64,000 nt of DNA from CBDFKJ01 sp965248805 (GCA_965248805.1 CBDFKJ010000009.1:310001-374000), one strand, 5' to 3'; shown: positions 45,339 through 54,881, numbered from the stretch's first letter. The notes: generated by a model not told the origin, from the letters alone. Program-made: numbers and translations.

Positions 45339-45368
45339 CGGCGTACCGCCCGCACCGGTTGCACGCCG

Positions 45369-46253
45369 CTACAACAGCAGCCGCGCGGCGACGGCGTCGA
45401 GCCGCGCCAGCACTGCGGGGTCGCGCTTGTCCGGCGCGGTGATGATGGCTGCGTCCAGGGCGTGGTGACAGCCGCGCGCGCAGGACTCGGAGCGCGTCGT
45501 CAATGCCGGCACCACGGCCTTGATCAATGAGCGTGCTCTGTCGGCGTTGTCCAACAGTACCTTGATGACTTGGTCTACGCTGACATCGTCGTGGTGCGGG
45601 TGCCAACAATCGAAGTCGGTGACCATCGCCACGGTCGCGTAGCACAGCTCGGCCTCGCGCGCGAGCTTCGCTTCCGGCATGTTGGTCATGCCGATCACCG
45701 CGCAGCCCCATGAGCGATAGAGTTCGGACTCGGCGCGCGTGGAAAATTGCGGCCCCTCCATGACCATGTAGGTGCCCCCGCGGACCAGCGACGTCCCCTC
45801 GTGCGTGGCCGCGTTCTCCAAGTGGTCTCCCAGGCGGCGGCAAACCGGATCGGCCATCGACACGTGCGCCACCATGCCGGAACCGAAAAAACTCTTGCGG
45901 CGGTTGATCGTGCGGTCGATGAGCTGATCGATGAGGACGAAGGTGCCTGGCACCAGCTCGTGCCTTAACGAGCCTACCGCCGACAACGAAATAACCTCGG
46001 TTACACCGGCCCGTTTCAGTACGTCGATGTTGGCGGCGAAATTGATCTCGCTTGGCGGAATGGGATGGCCGCGGCCGTGGCGGGGCAGGAATACGATTTG
46101 CAGGCCTTCATATTCAGCGAACATCAACTCGTCGGACGGATCGCCGAACGGGCTGTTGACGCGCCGCCACGAAACGTTCCGCAAACCCTCCATTTCATAG
46201 ATGCCGCTGCCGCCGAGCACGCCCAATACGGGCGGTGTGCCGGGTTCCGCCAT
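45369..46253 (-). CDS. mtnP: S-methyl-5'-thioadenosine phosphorylase
   Basis: 294 residues. Cleaves methylthioadenosine to adenine and methylthioribose-1-phosphate for methionine salvage. LGVLGGSGIYEMEGL, FLPRHGRGHPIPPSEINFAANID, SAVGSLRHELVPGTFVLIDQLID, VMEGPQFSTRAESELYRSWG and GMTNMPEAKLAREAELCYA are all family blocks. The 250 bp between it and petC contain nothing I recognise. Confidence 0.95.
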   Translation of the reverse strand: MAEPGTPPVLGVLGGSGIYEMEGLRNVSWRRVNSPFGDPSDELMFAEYEGLQIVFLPRHGRGHPIPPSEINFAANIDVLKRAGVTEVISLSAVGSLRHELVPGTFVLIDQLIDRTINRRKSFFGSGMVAHVSMADPVCRRLGDHLENAATHEGTSLVRGGTYMVMEGPQFSTRAESELYRSWGCAVIGMTNMPEAKLAREAELCYATVAMVTDFDCWHPHHDDVSVDQVIKVLLDNADRARSLIKAVVPALTTRSESCARGCHHALDAAIITAPDKRDPAVLARLDAVAARLLL

Positions 46254-46503
46254 TCAGCCCCCCAAGAAACAATCAGCCACGATTCGACGCAAGTGTCGCC
46301 GGGTGACATTGCGGGCGCAAGCGGAAAAACTCGTGTACGGTTAGCCGTCGCGCGGATCTTCTTAAGTAAAACCGGACGCAATGATAGTAATGGTCAGTCG
46401 ATGCGGCGCATGTGGTTTGCAGTCGCCGCCGACAGATTGCGCATAGTGTTCAACCTGCGGGCAGGGATTAGCGGCGGCCGAGCGGTTGTTTGGTCGACGC
46501 AAC

Positions 46504-47274
46504 TCAGTGCACGTTGGCCCAGAGCCTGCGCTTGCTGGCATAGGTCATTGCCGTGAGAGCCAGCAAGAACAGCACGACCCCCCTGCCGAGGTGCTTGCGC
46601 TGTTCCATCGTCGGCTCGGAAATCCAGGTGAGGAAGGTGACGATGTCTCTGGCCATCTGCTGTCGCGTGGCCGGGGTGCCGTCGGCGTAGACGACCATGT
46701 CGTCGTATAGTGGCTCGACCATCGCGATCTGCTGTCCGGGAAAATAGCGGTTGTAGTAGAGTTCGGGCGAAATCTCGAAATCCGCTGGCGGCTGCTCGTA
46801 GCCGGTCAGCAGCGCGTAGATGTAGTTCGGCCCGTCCTTGTGCGCCTTGGCCACAACGGAAAGGTCGATGGGCAGCGCCCCGCCGTTGGCGAATCGTGCC
46901 GCCGCATCGTTGGGAAAAGGCGGCGGAATACGATCGGTCAGCTTCGCCGGCCGCTCGAACATGTCGCCCTGCAGATTGGGGCCGTCGACGACCGCGTATT
47001 CGGACGCGATGGCCGTGATCTCTTCGTCGCTCATGTGCAAATCGCGCAGGTTGCGAAACTTCAGATAGTTCATGGAGTGGCAGCCGGAGCAGACCTCACG
47101 GTAGACCTGAAACCCGCGCCTGAGGTCGCCGCGGTCGAATGAGTTGAAGATGCCGTCGAACGACCAGTCGATTTCCGGGAGTTCGATCGTGTGGTCCTGC
47201 GCGGTTGCCGGCATCGCCAGAGCGGCGGTCAGGCTCGCCAGCGCGACGGCGACGATCACATTCCGCCGCATCAT
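46504..47274 (-). CDS. petC: Cytochrome c1 of the bc1 complex
   Basis: 256 residues. Signal peptide (RNVIVAVALASLTAALAMPATA), heme c site CSGCHS near residue 62, heme Met-ligand region and YNRYFPGQQIAM, and a C-terminal membrane anchor (VVLFLLALTAMTYASKRRLW). It carries electrons from the Rieske protein to soluble cytochrome c in the periplasm. Start overlaps the petB stop (ATGA). Confidence 0.96.
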   Translation of the reverse strand: MMRRNVIVAVALASLTAALAMPATAQDHTIELPEIDWSFDGIFNSFDRGDLRRGFQVYREVCSGCHSMNYLKFRNLRDLHMSDEEITAIASEYAVVDGPNLQGDMFERPAKLTDRIPPPFPNDAAARFANGGALPIDLSVVAKAHKDGPNYIYALLTGYEQPPADFEISPELYYNRYFPGQQIAMVEPLYDDMVVYADGTPATRQQMARDIVTFLTWISEPTMEQRKHLGRGVVLFLLALTAMTYASKRRLWANVH

Positions 47275-48536
47275 GTGCCCTCCACGGGCGCCGCCGTCGG
47301 CTCGGGCCCAAGGGTCTCCGCGATACTGGCCGGAACGCGAGACGCCCGCTCATAGCGGCTCAGCAACGGCAGTACGATGAGGAAATGCGCGAAGTACCAA
47401 GCGGTTGCCGCCCGTCCCAAGACCAACGGCATGCCCTCCGGCGCGCTGGCGCCCGACCAGGCCAGCACCAGGCAATCGATGATCAGGATCCAGAAGAACC
47501 ATTTGTAGAAGGGACGATACCGGGCACTGCGCACCGGCGACGAGTCCAGCCAAGGCACAAAAAACAAAACGATCACCGAGCCGAACAAGGCGACGACGCC
47601 GGCCAGTTTGGCATCGATGAACCAAATGTCGGGGACCGCGCGCAAGATGGCGTAGAACGGCCAGAAGTACCACTCGGGTATGATATGCGCCGGCGTCTTC
47701 AGGGGATCGGCCGGGATGTAGTTGTCCGGCTCGCCCAGAATGTTCGGCGCGAAAAACACGACCGCGGCGAAAGCCGTCATCATGACCAGCGTGGCGGTGC
47801 TGTCCTTCAGGGTGAAATAGGGGTGGAACGGGACGGTTTCGCGCGGACCGGTCGGATCGACACCGACGGGATTGTTGGCACCGACGATGTGCAGCGCCAC
47901 AACGTGCATAAACGCCACCGCGACAATGGCGATCGCCATCAAATAGTGCAGGGCGTAGAAGCGCCCGAGCGTGGGCGTGTCGATAGAGAAACCGCCCCAC
48001 AACCAAGTGACGATCGGATCGCCGATCAACGGGATCGCCGAGAACAGGTTGGTGATGACGGTCGCCGCCCAGAAGCTCATCTGCCCCCAGGGCAACACGT
48101 AACCCATGAAGGCCGTCGCCATCATCAGCACCAGAAGCAACACGCCCAGCATCCACAACAGCTCCCGCGGCGCTTTGTGGGAGCCGTAATAGAGCCCGCG
48201 CAGGAGATGCACATAGACAACGAGGAAGAAGAATGAGCCGCCATTCATGTGCAGATAGCGCAAGAGCCAACCGTAGTTGACGTCGCGCATGATGCGCTCG
48301 ACCGAATCGAAGGCCAAATCGACATGGGCGATGTAGTGCATGGCCAGCGATACGCCGGTCATGAGCAACAAGGTCAGCATGACCAGCGCCATGCCGCCGA
48401 AGCTCCACAGATAGTTGGCGTTGCGCGGCATCGGAAATTCGCCGTATTCGCGATACCAGTAGGTGACGATGGGGAGACGAACGTCGACCCATTTCAAGAT
48501 GCGGGCCCAGCGCCCGTCACCACTGTCAGCGCGCAT
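47271..48536 (-). CDS. petB: Cytochrome b of the bc1 complex
   Basis: 421 residues with eight membrane helices. Heme-binding helices are seen in GWLLRYLHMNGGSFFFLVVYVHLLRGLYYGS region and FYALHYLMAIAIVAVAFMHVVALH (two His pairs), and the Qo-site PEWYFWPFYAILR motif carries the PEWY sequence. ATG 48536 gives the standard N terminus; 16 bp separate it from petA. Confidence 0.96.
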   Translation of the reverse strand: MRADSGDGRWARILKWVDVRLPIVTYWYREYGEFPMPRNANYLWSFGGMALVMLTLLLMTGVSLAMHYIAHVDLAFDSVERIMRDVNYGWLLRYLHMNGGSFFFLVVYVHLLRGLYYGSHKAPRELLWMLGVLLLVLMMATAFMGYVLPWGQMSFWAATVITNLFSAIPLIGDPIVTWLWGGFSIDTPTLGRFYALHYLMAIAIVAVAFMHVVALHIVGANNPVGVDPTGPRETVPFHPYFTLKDSTATLVMMTAFAAVVFFAPNILGEPDNYIPADPLKTPAHIIPEWYFWPFYAILRAVPDIWFIDAKLAGVVALFGSVIVLFFVPWLDSSPVRSARYRPFYKWFFWILIIDCLVLAWSGASAPEGMPLVLGRAATAWYFAHFLIVLPLLSRYERASRVPASIAETLGPEPTAAPVEGT

Positions 48537-48552
48537 GCCTGTCAACCCTGGC

Positions 48553-49098
48553 TCAGCCGATCCGGATGGTCGTATCGTCGAGGAACGCGTATGGCGGTAC
48601 AGTGAGATTTGCCGGCGCCGGGCCCAGGCGGATGCGCCCGGATACGTCGTAGTGGGAACCGTGGCAGGGGCAGAACCAGCCGGCATAGTCGCCCTTGCGC
48701 TCGCCGGCGCCTTGGCCCAGCGGCACGCAGCCCAGATGCGTGCACACACCCACCAGCACCAGCCATTCGGGTCTTTGGGCGCGCTCCTCGTCCGTCTGAG
48801 GGTCCGGCAAGTCGGCGAGGTCGACCGCACGCGCGGTCTCAATTTCCTCGGCGGTGCGATGGCGAATGAACACGGGCTTGCCGCGCCACGTCACCGTTAT
48901 GGCCTGGCCCTCGATGAGTGACGATAGATCGACTTCATTGGACGCCTCGGCCAGAACGTCGCGCGCCGGGTTCATGGCGTGGAGAAATGGCCACAGATAG
49001 TAGGCGGTCCCGATCGCGGCGAAGAAACCGGCCGTCAGGTTGAGGAAATCGCGTTTGCTCTCGGGTTCGTCGCGCGTGTTCTCTTCCTGGTCCGCCAT
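48553..49098 (-). CDS. petA: Rieske iron-sulfur subunit of the bc1 complex
   Basis: 181 residues. A Tat-like N terminus (ESKRDFLNLTAGFFAAIGTAYYLW) is retained as membrane anchor. The 2Fe-2S ligands are in GVCTHLGCVP and CPCHGSHYD. ATG 49098 is chosen because it gives MADQEENTRDEPESKRDF, normal length. First gene of petABC; trmL is divergent, with 275 bp between them likely holding both promoters. I see no clear promoter motif. Confidence 0.96.
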   Translation of the reverse strand: MADQEENTRDEPESKRDFLNLTAGFFAAIGTAYYLWPFLHAMNPARDVLAEASNEVDLSSLIEGQAITVTWRGKPVFIRHRTAEEIETARAVDLADLPDPQTDEERAQRPEWLVLVGVCTHLGCVPLGQGAGERKGDYAGWFCPCHGSHYDVSGRIRLGPAPANLTVPPYAFLDDTTIRIG

Positions 49099-49373
49099 CG
49101 ATCCACGATCCCGTTGCAAGTCTGGGTCCATTGCAAGCCTGGGCGGTCCGCCCGCCGTGAGGTATACGCCTGAAGCCGAGTCCCGCCCAACCGCGAAGCC
49201 GGTCGGCGTGGTTCTAGCCGGAATGGTGCGCGCTGTCGCCCCTATGCCACGCAAATTGAAGCGCCAATACTCGCGTAGCGGGATATAGAGCATTATTTGG
49301 GTCGTGCAACCCCTTGATGGTCGTCAAGAATCAACCGTCAACCCGCAACGGATCGCCTACGGCTTCCACGTCC

Positions 49374-49850
49374 ATGCGCCTAGCTCTCTATCAGCCTGAC
49401 ATTCCGCAGAACACCGGCACCATCATTCGCTTGGCGGCGTGTCTGGCCACCCCGGTCGATGTCATCGAGCCGTGCGGATTCGCCTTTTCCAAAAGGCAGT
49501 TTCGCCGCGCCGCGCTTGACTATGTCGACTTCGCTCACGTCACACGGCATGCCTCTTGGGAGGACTTCCAGGGCACGTGCGCCGGCCCGGGCTCGGGACG
49601 ATTGGTGCTGCTGACGACCAAGGCTTGCCGGCCGCACACAGAGTTCGTCTTTGCTCCCACCGATACGCTGCTGTTTGGGCGCGAGAGCGCCGGCGTTCCC
49701 GAGGATGTACATGATACGGTGGATGCCCGTTTGCGCGTGCCCATCGCCGCGGGCCTGCGCTCGCTCAATGTCGCGGTTGCCGCCGCAATCGTGCTCGGCG
49801 AGGCGCTGCGGCAAACCAAAGCCTTCCCGATAGACAGGCCGCGGCGTTGA
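49374..49850 (+). CDS. trmL: tRNA (cytidine(34)-2'-O)-methyltransferase
   Basis: 158-residue SPOUT enzyme methylating the wobble ribose of tRNA-Leu. It starts RLALYQPDIPQNTGTIIRLA, then IEPCGFAFSKRQFRRAALDY, LLFGRESAGVPEDVH and the knot RVPIAAGLRSLNVAVAAAIVLGEALRQ. ATG 49374 matches the family start. Confidence 0.94.
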   Translation: MRLALYQPDIPQNTGTIIRLAACLATPVDVIEPCGFAFSKRQFRRAALDYVDFAHVTRHASWEDFQGTCAGPGSGRLVLLTTKACRPHTEFVFAPTDTLLFGRESAGVPEDVHDTVDARLRVPIAAGLRSLNVAVAAAIVLGEALRQTKAFPIDRPRR

Positions 49851-49991
49851 CAGCGCGCAGCGTTGCTCTATGCAGGCACCGCCGGTTCAGCTTGCCGTAC
49901 ATCCGATCAGCATGGCTATCCTCTGCCAAAACAACGAGCGCCTGGCCGCCCTGCCGCCGAGGGGGCGGCGGGTGCGCCACGCCGTGCGCCT

Positions 49992-50878
49992 ATGACCATG
50001 GCCAACGCGGCGGTGGGCGATCCGGACAGGCGCCATCGCGCCGCCGATTGGTTCGCGCAACTACGCGATGACATCTGCGCCGCGTTCGAAGGACTGGAGG
50101 ACGCGCTCGAAGGTACCTTCAGCGATCGGGCGCCTGGCCGCTTCAAGCGCGAACCCTGGCAACGCACCGATCAGGAATTGGGCGAGCCGGGCGGCGGCGG
50201 CGAGATGTCGGTGATGCACGGTCGTGTTTTCGAGAAGGTGGGGGTCAACGTCTCCACCGTCTGGGGGACTTTCACCGAGTCGTTCCGCGGGCAGATCCCG
50301 GGCGCCGGCCAGGACGGCCGGTTCTGGGCCAGCGGCATTTCATTGGTCGCCCATATGCAGTCGCCCCTGGTGCCGGCGGTGCACATGAACACAAGGCACA
50401 TCGTGACCAGCGGCAAGGCGTGGTTCGGCGGCGGCGCCGATTTGACGCCGATGCATCCGGATGACGCCGATACCGCGGACTTCCACGCCTCCCTGCAGGC
50501 CGCATGCGACAGCTATGACGGCGCGGCGTATGCAAGATACAAGAAATGGTGCGATGAGTACTTCTATTTGAAGCATCGGGGCGAGCCGCGCGGTGTCGGG
50601 GGCATCTTTTTCGACAACGTCGATAGCGCTAACTGGGCGCGCGACTTTGCCTTCACGCAGTCCGTCGGCCGGGCCTTCATCGATATCTACCCCCGGTTGG
50701 TCAGCCGTCACATGAACGCGCCTTGGACCGACGAGCAGCGGCAATGGCAGCTTCGAAAGCGCGGCCGCTATGTGGAATTCAATCTGCTGTACGACCGCGG
50801 CACCAAGTTTGGTCTCGCCACCGGCGGCAATGTCGAGGCGATTCTGATGTCCCTGCCGCCCGCCGTCGCCTGGCCCTA
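49992..50878 (+). CDS. hemF: Oxygen-dependent coproporphyrinogen III oxidase, 3' end cut by IS630
   Basis: 295 residues. Decarboxylates coproporphyrinogen III in heme synthesis. The signature KKWCDEYFYLKHRGEPRGVGGIFFD region is intact, as are GGEMSVMHGRVFEKVGVN and YVEFNLLYDRGTKFGLATGG. The protein ends ...SLPPAVAWP-stop, with the TAG (50877-50879) made by the TA target and the first base of an IS630 element. Homologues continue about 25 residues. After the IS, the same frame shows GAPDSPERDW at 52036-52065, resembling the family's tail (...SPE...RDW), but a TAG would also have preceded it before insertion. Activity is uncertain. Confidence 0.85.
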
Positions 50879-52014
50879 GTGGATTGATCGGAATGAAAGA
50901 GTCCGAATTGGGATTCCGTATTTTGCTGTGGTATGCGAATCTGGCGCATGCGCAGTGGAATCTCCTTCACCCTATCCGCCGGCGACCGTCAGCGATTGCG
51001 CGCGGTCGTCGCGGATCCCAAGAGCCCGCAGAAACACGTCTGGCGGGCACATATTGTCCTTCTCAGCGGCGAGGGTCTGGGCACCTCGGCGATCATGACC
51101 GAGACCGGCAAGTCCAAGACCTGCGTGTGGCGCTGGCAAGAGCGGTTCATGCACGAGGGTGTCGGCGGCCTGCTTCGCGACAAGTCCCGTCCGCCCGGCA
51201 AGGCGCCGGTCCCGCTCGATCGTGTCGCCGAGATCGTGCGCCTGACGCAGCAACCGCCGCCGTTTGAGGCGACCCACTGGACGTTGCGCGCGATCGCCAG
51301 GGCGGCCGGTATTGCCGCCTCGACGGTGCAGGCGATCTGGAAGGCTCACGGTCTCAGCCCGCACCGCTGGCGCAACTTCAAGCTGTCGACCGACCCTGCC
51401 TTCGCCGAGAAACTCACCGATATCGTCGGCCTGTATGTCGACCCGCCGGCCCATGCGGTGGTGTTGTCGATCGATGAGAAGTCACAGATCCAGGCGCTCG
51501 ACCGCCGGTCTGCCGATGAAGAAGGGACGCGCCGGCACCATGACTACAAACGGCACGGCACGACCACGCTGTTTGCGGCGCTCAACGTTCTGGACGGAAC
51601 GGTGATCGGCCAGAACATGCAGCGCCACCGCCATCAGGAGTTCATCCGCTTCCTCAACCGCATCGAGCGCACGGTGTGCCGGCGGACAAGGCCATCCACG
51701 CGATCGTCGACAACTACGCGGCGCACAACAAGGACAAGGTCCGCGCCTGGCTCGCCCGCCATCCGCGCTGGACTTTCCACTTCACACCGACCTCCTGCTC
51801 GTGGCTCAATGCCGTCGAGGGCTTCTTCGCAAAACTCACCCGGCGGCGGCTCAAGCACGGCGTCTTCCATTCCGTCGTCGATCTCCAGGCCGCAATCAAC
51901 CGCTTCGTCCGCGAATACAATGCGGCCAACCCACAGCCATTCATATGGAAAGCCGACCCCGACGACATCATCGCAGCCCGAAACCGAGGGTTCCAAACGT
52001 TGGAATCAATCCAC
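50879..52014 (+). mobile_element. IS630-family element, copy B
   Basis: 1136 bp, nearly identical to copy A at 28439-29579, with the same ends and a TA on each side (50877-50878, 52015-52016). The 5-bp length difference is explained by lacking the 7-bp duplication of copy A and having an extra TG at 51675-51678. It disrupts the end of hemF. Confidence 0.93.
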
Positions 52015-52016
52015 TA
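50933..52016 (+). pseudogene. IS630 transposase, copy B, broken by 2-bp duplication
   Basis: From ATG 50933 the transposase frame is intact through VVLSIDEKSQIQALDRR and RHGTTTLFAALNVLDGTVIG to RFLNRIERTV. There TGTG at 51675-51678, versus TG in copy A, shifts the frame. The catalytic remainder (IVDNYAAHNKDKV, SWLNAVEGFFAKL) continues in a second frame to the TAG at 52015-52017. The original frame runs on out of register past the element. Inactive unless repaired. Confidence 0.9.
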
Positions 52017-52130
52017 GATTGCGATCGGCCGGAGCGGAGCCCCGGATTCTCCCGAACGTGACTGGCGAGCGGCCTCTGGCTCGTCTAACATTGCGACCAA
52101 CCGGGCCAGGAAACAGCCGAGGCGAGGAAT

Positions 52131-52670
52131 ATGCGACGCATTGCGCAGGCGTTGGTGGTGATTGCCGTCTTCGCTGCGGCCGTTCCGGTCGCCGCTCAAG
52201 AACTGCCGCTGCGCGCATTCTATGGTCTGTTCGAGGGCAGCGGTATCGCCGAAAACCGCGAAAGCCTGTATTTCGGTGTGATCGTGCGCGATATGGACGT
52301 GCGCATCGGCCCGGATGGTGCGGGATTCTTCGTCGAGTGGACGACTGTCATCCGCTCCGGCGGCGATCCCAACAATCCGGATGTCCGCCGTCGGCAGACG
52401 CGGATAGCGTTCGACCCCTCGGACCGTGAGAATGTGTTTCTAGCGCGCGAAGAGGGCGACCCGCTGCAGGGCGGGGCCTACATCTGGGCGCGCATCGGCG
52501 AGCCGACGCTTTTTGTCTATGTCATGACGATCGCAGAGAGCGGCAGCTACGATATTCAGCACTATTCCCGGTCATTGTCGGATACCGGGATGCAGTTGAA
52601 TTTCAGCCGCATTCGCGATGGCAAGGAAGTGCTGATGGTGCAAGGCAGGCTGGTGAAGGTGGCGAATTAA
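52131..52670 (+). CDS. Secreted protein of unknown family, paralogue 1
   Basis: 179 residues with a signal peptide (MRRIAQALVVIAVFAAAVPVAA-Q). The mature part is rich in predicted beta strands and includes FEGSGIAEN, VRDMDVRIGPDGAGFFVEWT, NPDVRRRQT, GDPLQGGAYIWARIG, and the end YDIQHYSRSLSDTGMQLNFSR. It is clearly related to the next gene, with shared blocks in the same order. No cysteines in the mature region and no enzyme motif. I do not recognise the family; a lipocalin-like or binding barrel is only a guess. It follows the IS630 copy by 115 bp. Confidence 0.75.
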   Translation: MRRIAQALVVIAVFAAAVPVAAQELPLRAFYGLFEGSGIAENRESLYFGVIVRDMDVRIGPDGAGFFVEWTTVIRSGGDPNNPDVRRRQTRIAFDPSDRENVFLAREEGDPLQGGAYIWARIGEPTLFVYVMTIAESGSYDIQHYSRSLSDTGMQLNFSRIRDGKEVLMVQGRLVKVAN

Positions 52671-52785
52671 CGAAAGCCACGACCCTGCCCCGAAACCAAT
52701 TATTTGCAGGTTGATGGTACAAGTTGGCGCCAAACCCCGGGCGAGACCATGGGCCTCGCCGCCGAACGCTGAACCGGAGTCTCCC

Positions 52786-53349
52786 ATGTGGCAAAGATTT
52801 GCAGTTCTGTTCGTCCTGGCGTCGCCGCTTTTGCTCGCCGGCCCGGCATCGGCCCAGAATGAGCTGGACGCGTTCATGGGCGCCTACGTCGGCACCGGCA
52901 TCGCCGAGCGCGGCGGCGCCGACGCCGAAAAGCGCGACCTGGACGTCACGATCGAGCCCTACAAGAACACGGGCTTCACCGTTCGCTGGATCACCGTCAT
53001 GCTCGGGCCGGAAGGCGAGCGTGCCGGACCCGACGTCCGGCGGCGGGCATTGGAGGACAATTTTGTGCCGTCTGAGGATATCGAGGACATCTATGTCCTT
53101 GCGCCGACTGGCGGTCTGTTCACGCGCGCAGAGGTGCCCAACCCGCTGAAGGGTGAACCGATGCGCTGGGCCTCGGTCCAGGACAACACACTGACCGTTT
53201 ACTCGCTGGGGATTTTGTCCACTGACGGCACGGAGTTGCAGATCTACCATAGGACTCTGACCGAAAGTGGCATGGATATCAACTTCCTGCGCATGCAGGA
53301 CGAGAACGTGGAACTGCGGGTGCACGGCTCCCTGATCAGGACCGAATAG
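52786..53349 (+). CDS. Secreted protein of unknown family, paralogue 2
   Basis: 187 residues; signal peptide MWQRFAVLFVLASPLLLAGPASA. Shared with paralogue 1: VGTGIAER, KRDLDVTIEPYKNTGFTVRW, GPDVRRRALEDN, NPLKGEPMRWASVQ, QIYHRTLTESGMDINFLRM, LRVHGSLI. The lengths and spacing are similar, so they arose by tandem duplication and have diverged greatly. ATG 52786 is chosen because it begins the signal peptide. The 3' end overlaps the cca gene by 14 bp tail to tail. Function unknown. Confidence 0.75.
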   Translation: MWQRFAVLFVLASPLLLAGPASAQNELDAFMGAYVGTGIAERGGADAEKRDLDVTIEPYKNTGFTVRWITVMLGPEGERAGPDVRRRALEDNFVPSEDIEDIYVLAPTGGLFTRAEVPNPLKGEPMRWASVQDNTLTVYSLGILSTDGTELQIYHRTLTESGMDINFLRMQDENVELRVHGSLIRTE

Positions 53350-54589
53350 CCGCAAGCCGCCGGTCGAGTTCGGCCAGGCAGGCCTGCCGGTCGGCGGCGA
53401 AGTCGCCGTCGACCCACCACGTTTCAACGGCGCGCAGCAACTCCCCGACCTCCGGCCCGGCCGCCACGCCGCGCGTCATCACGTCGGCGCCGCGCAGCGG
53501 GAAGCGCGGCGGCGTCCATTCATCGGCAAGCGACAGTGCCTCGCGCCATGCCGCGTCACCCCGCTCGGCGTCCTCGATCATGCGGGACGTGGCCCAGTTG
53601 ATCAACGCCCAGTCGCGATAGCCTCGGTTCCCCCATCGGTAAAGGGCTTGGCGGCGTTGCGCCCGCGGTGGGCATGGGGACGCCAACGGTGTGACGCAGA
53701 TCGCGCTCAGCCGCTCCGACTGCCGGTTCGACAGGCGTAACCGTTGGGCGACATCGGCGGCGCCGGCGGCGCCGACCGTCAGCACCGCCCCCAGGCGGCG
53801 CAGCGCGTCGACCATCCCCAGCTCGGCCTCAATCGTCACCAGCGCGCGCAGCCCGGCGATTGCCGATGCCTCCGGCAGCACGTGGCGCAGCACGCGGTGG
53901 TCGGCCATCAACTGCACGATCTCGGCCGGCGCCGGCGCGGCGAGCAGGCGCAGCACTTCGCCGGCCACGCGCTCGCCCGACAGGGTCGGCAGCAGATGCG
54001 CCAACTGTGTGCACGCCGCCAACGCCGCCGTGTCGGGCTCGGTGCGTCCGTAGTGGGCGTAGAAACGAAAGAAGCGCAGCAGCCGTAGCACGTCCTCGCG
54101 GATGCGAATCGCGGCGTCGCCGACAAAGCGCACGCGGCCGGCCTTGACATCGGCCATCCCGCCGAAGGGATCGTACAAAGCCCCGTCGGCCGCCGCGAAC
54201 ATGGCGTTGATCGTGAAGTCGCGGCGTGCCGCGTCCGCCATCCAGTCGTCCACGAACGCGACTTTTGCGTGCCGGCCAAAAGTCTCGACATCGGCGCGCA
54301 GGCTTGTGATTTCGAAATGGTGACCGTCTACGACGGCAGTGACCGTGCCATGGGCGATACCGGTCGGGATTACGGTAATGGCGGCGGCACTCAGCACGCG
54401 CATGACCTCTTCGGGCGGGACGCCGAGCGCGATGTCGATATCGCGCACCTCGCGTTCCAGTATGGCGTCGCGCACGCAGCCGCCGACGAAGCGAGCCGCG
54501 CTGCCCGAGGCAGCCAGCGCATCCAGAACACGCACCGTCGCGGGCGCGCGCATCCATGGTTGCACCGGGATCTTTCCGACTGCCTCCAT
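53336..54589 (-). CDS. cca: CCA tRNA nucleotidyltransferase
   Basis: 417 residues, class II nucleotidyltransferase that adds or repairs the tRNA 3' CCA. The head domain has FVGGCVRDAIL, the catalytic DIDIALG (two Asp), HGTVTAVVDGHHFEITSLR, ADAARRDFTINAMFAA, DPFGGMADVKAGRVRFVGDA and RIREDVLRLLRFFRFYAHYG. ATG 54589 gives a standard N terminus. Downstream of the small membrane gene on the same strand by 8 bp. Confidence 0.94.
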   Translation of the reverse strand: MEAVGKIPVQPWMRAPATVRVLDALAASGSAARFVGGCVRDAILEREVRDIDIALGVPPEEVMRVLSAAAITVIPTGIAHGTVTAVVDGHHFEITSLRADVETFGRHAKVAFVDDWMADAARRDFTINAMFAAADGALYDPFGGMADVKAGRVRFVGDAAIRIREDVLRLLRFFRFYAHYGRTEPDTAALAACTQLAHLLPTLSGERVAGEVLRLLAAPAPAEIVQLMADHRVLRHVLPEASAIAGLRALVTIEAELGMVDALRRLGAVLTVGAAGAADVAQRLRLSNRQSERLSAICVTPLASPCPPRAQRRQALYRWGNRGYRDWALINWATSRMIEDAERGDAAWREALSLADEWTPPRFPLRGADVMTRGVAAGPEVGELLRAVETWWVDGDFAADRQACLAELDRRLAAIRS

Positions 54590-54597
54590 CGGCCGCG

Positions 54598-54879
54598 TTA
54601 CTCGGCGGGCGCGCAGTGCGCCGGGATGATCCGGTTGTTCTCCACTCGGGTCGGCACATACTTCCCCGATGGACAGCGCTCGCCGAACGCCGCCAGCAGG
54701 CCCAAACTGACTATCGCCAGGAGTAGTCCCCCAAGAACCAGGAAGAACCACGGCCCCTTGGTTAGCGGCACAATATCGGTTGTGCCTGCGGCCTGCGCCT
54801 GGAGGTTTCGCGCCCGCACCCAAATCAAATACGCGACAGTGGGCAGCAACAGCGGCACCAGGATGGACAGCCAGCGCAT
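54598..54879 (-). CDS. Small inner-membrane protein, DUF6111-like
   Basis: 93 residues with two membrane helices: LSILVPLLLPTVAYLIWVRA and WFFLVLGGLLLAIVSLGLLAAF, followed by a short tail (CPSGKYVPTRVENNRIIPAHC). The arrangement between a Nudix hydrolase and cca, and the LLLPTVAYLIW helix, match the DUF6111 family of alphaproteobacteria. ATG 54879 is preferred and lies 2 bp after the Nudix stop. Function unknown. Confidence 0.68.
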   Translation of the reverse strand: MRWLSILVPLLLPTVAYLIWVRARNLQAQAAGTTDIVPLTKGPWFFLVLGGLLLAIVSLGLLAAFGERCPSGKYVPTRVENNRIIPAHCAPAE

Positions 54880-54881
54880 CC

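Noticed and set aside
46254..46503. Intergenic region between mtnP and petC, examined for small RNAs, tRNAs or a terminator
   Set aside because: No cloverleaf, strong hairpin with U-tract or reading frame of interest was seen.
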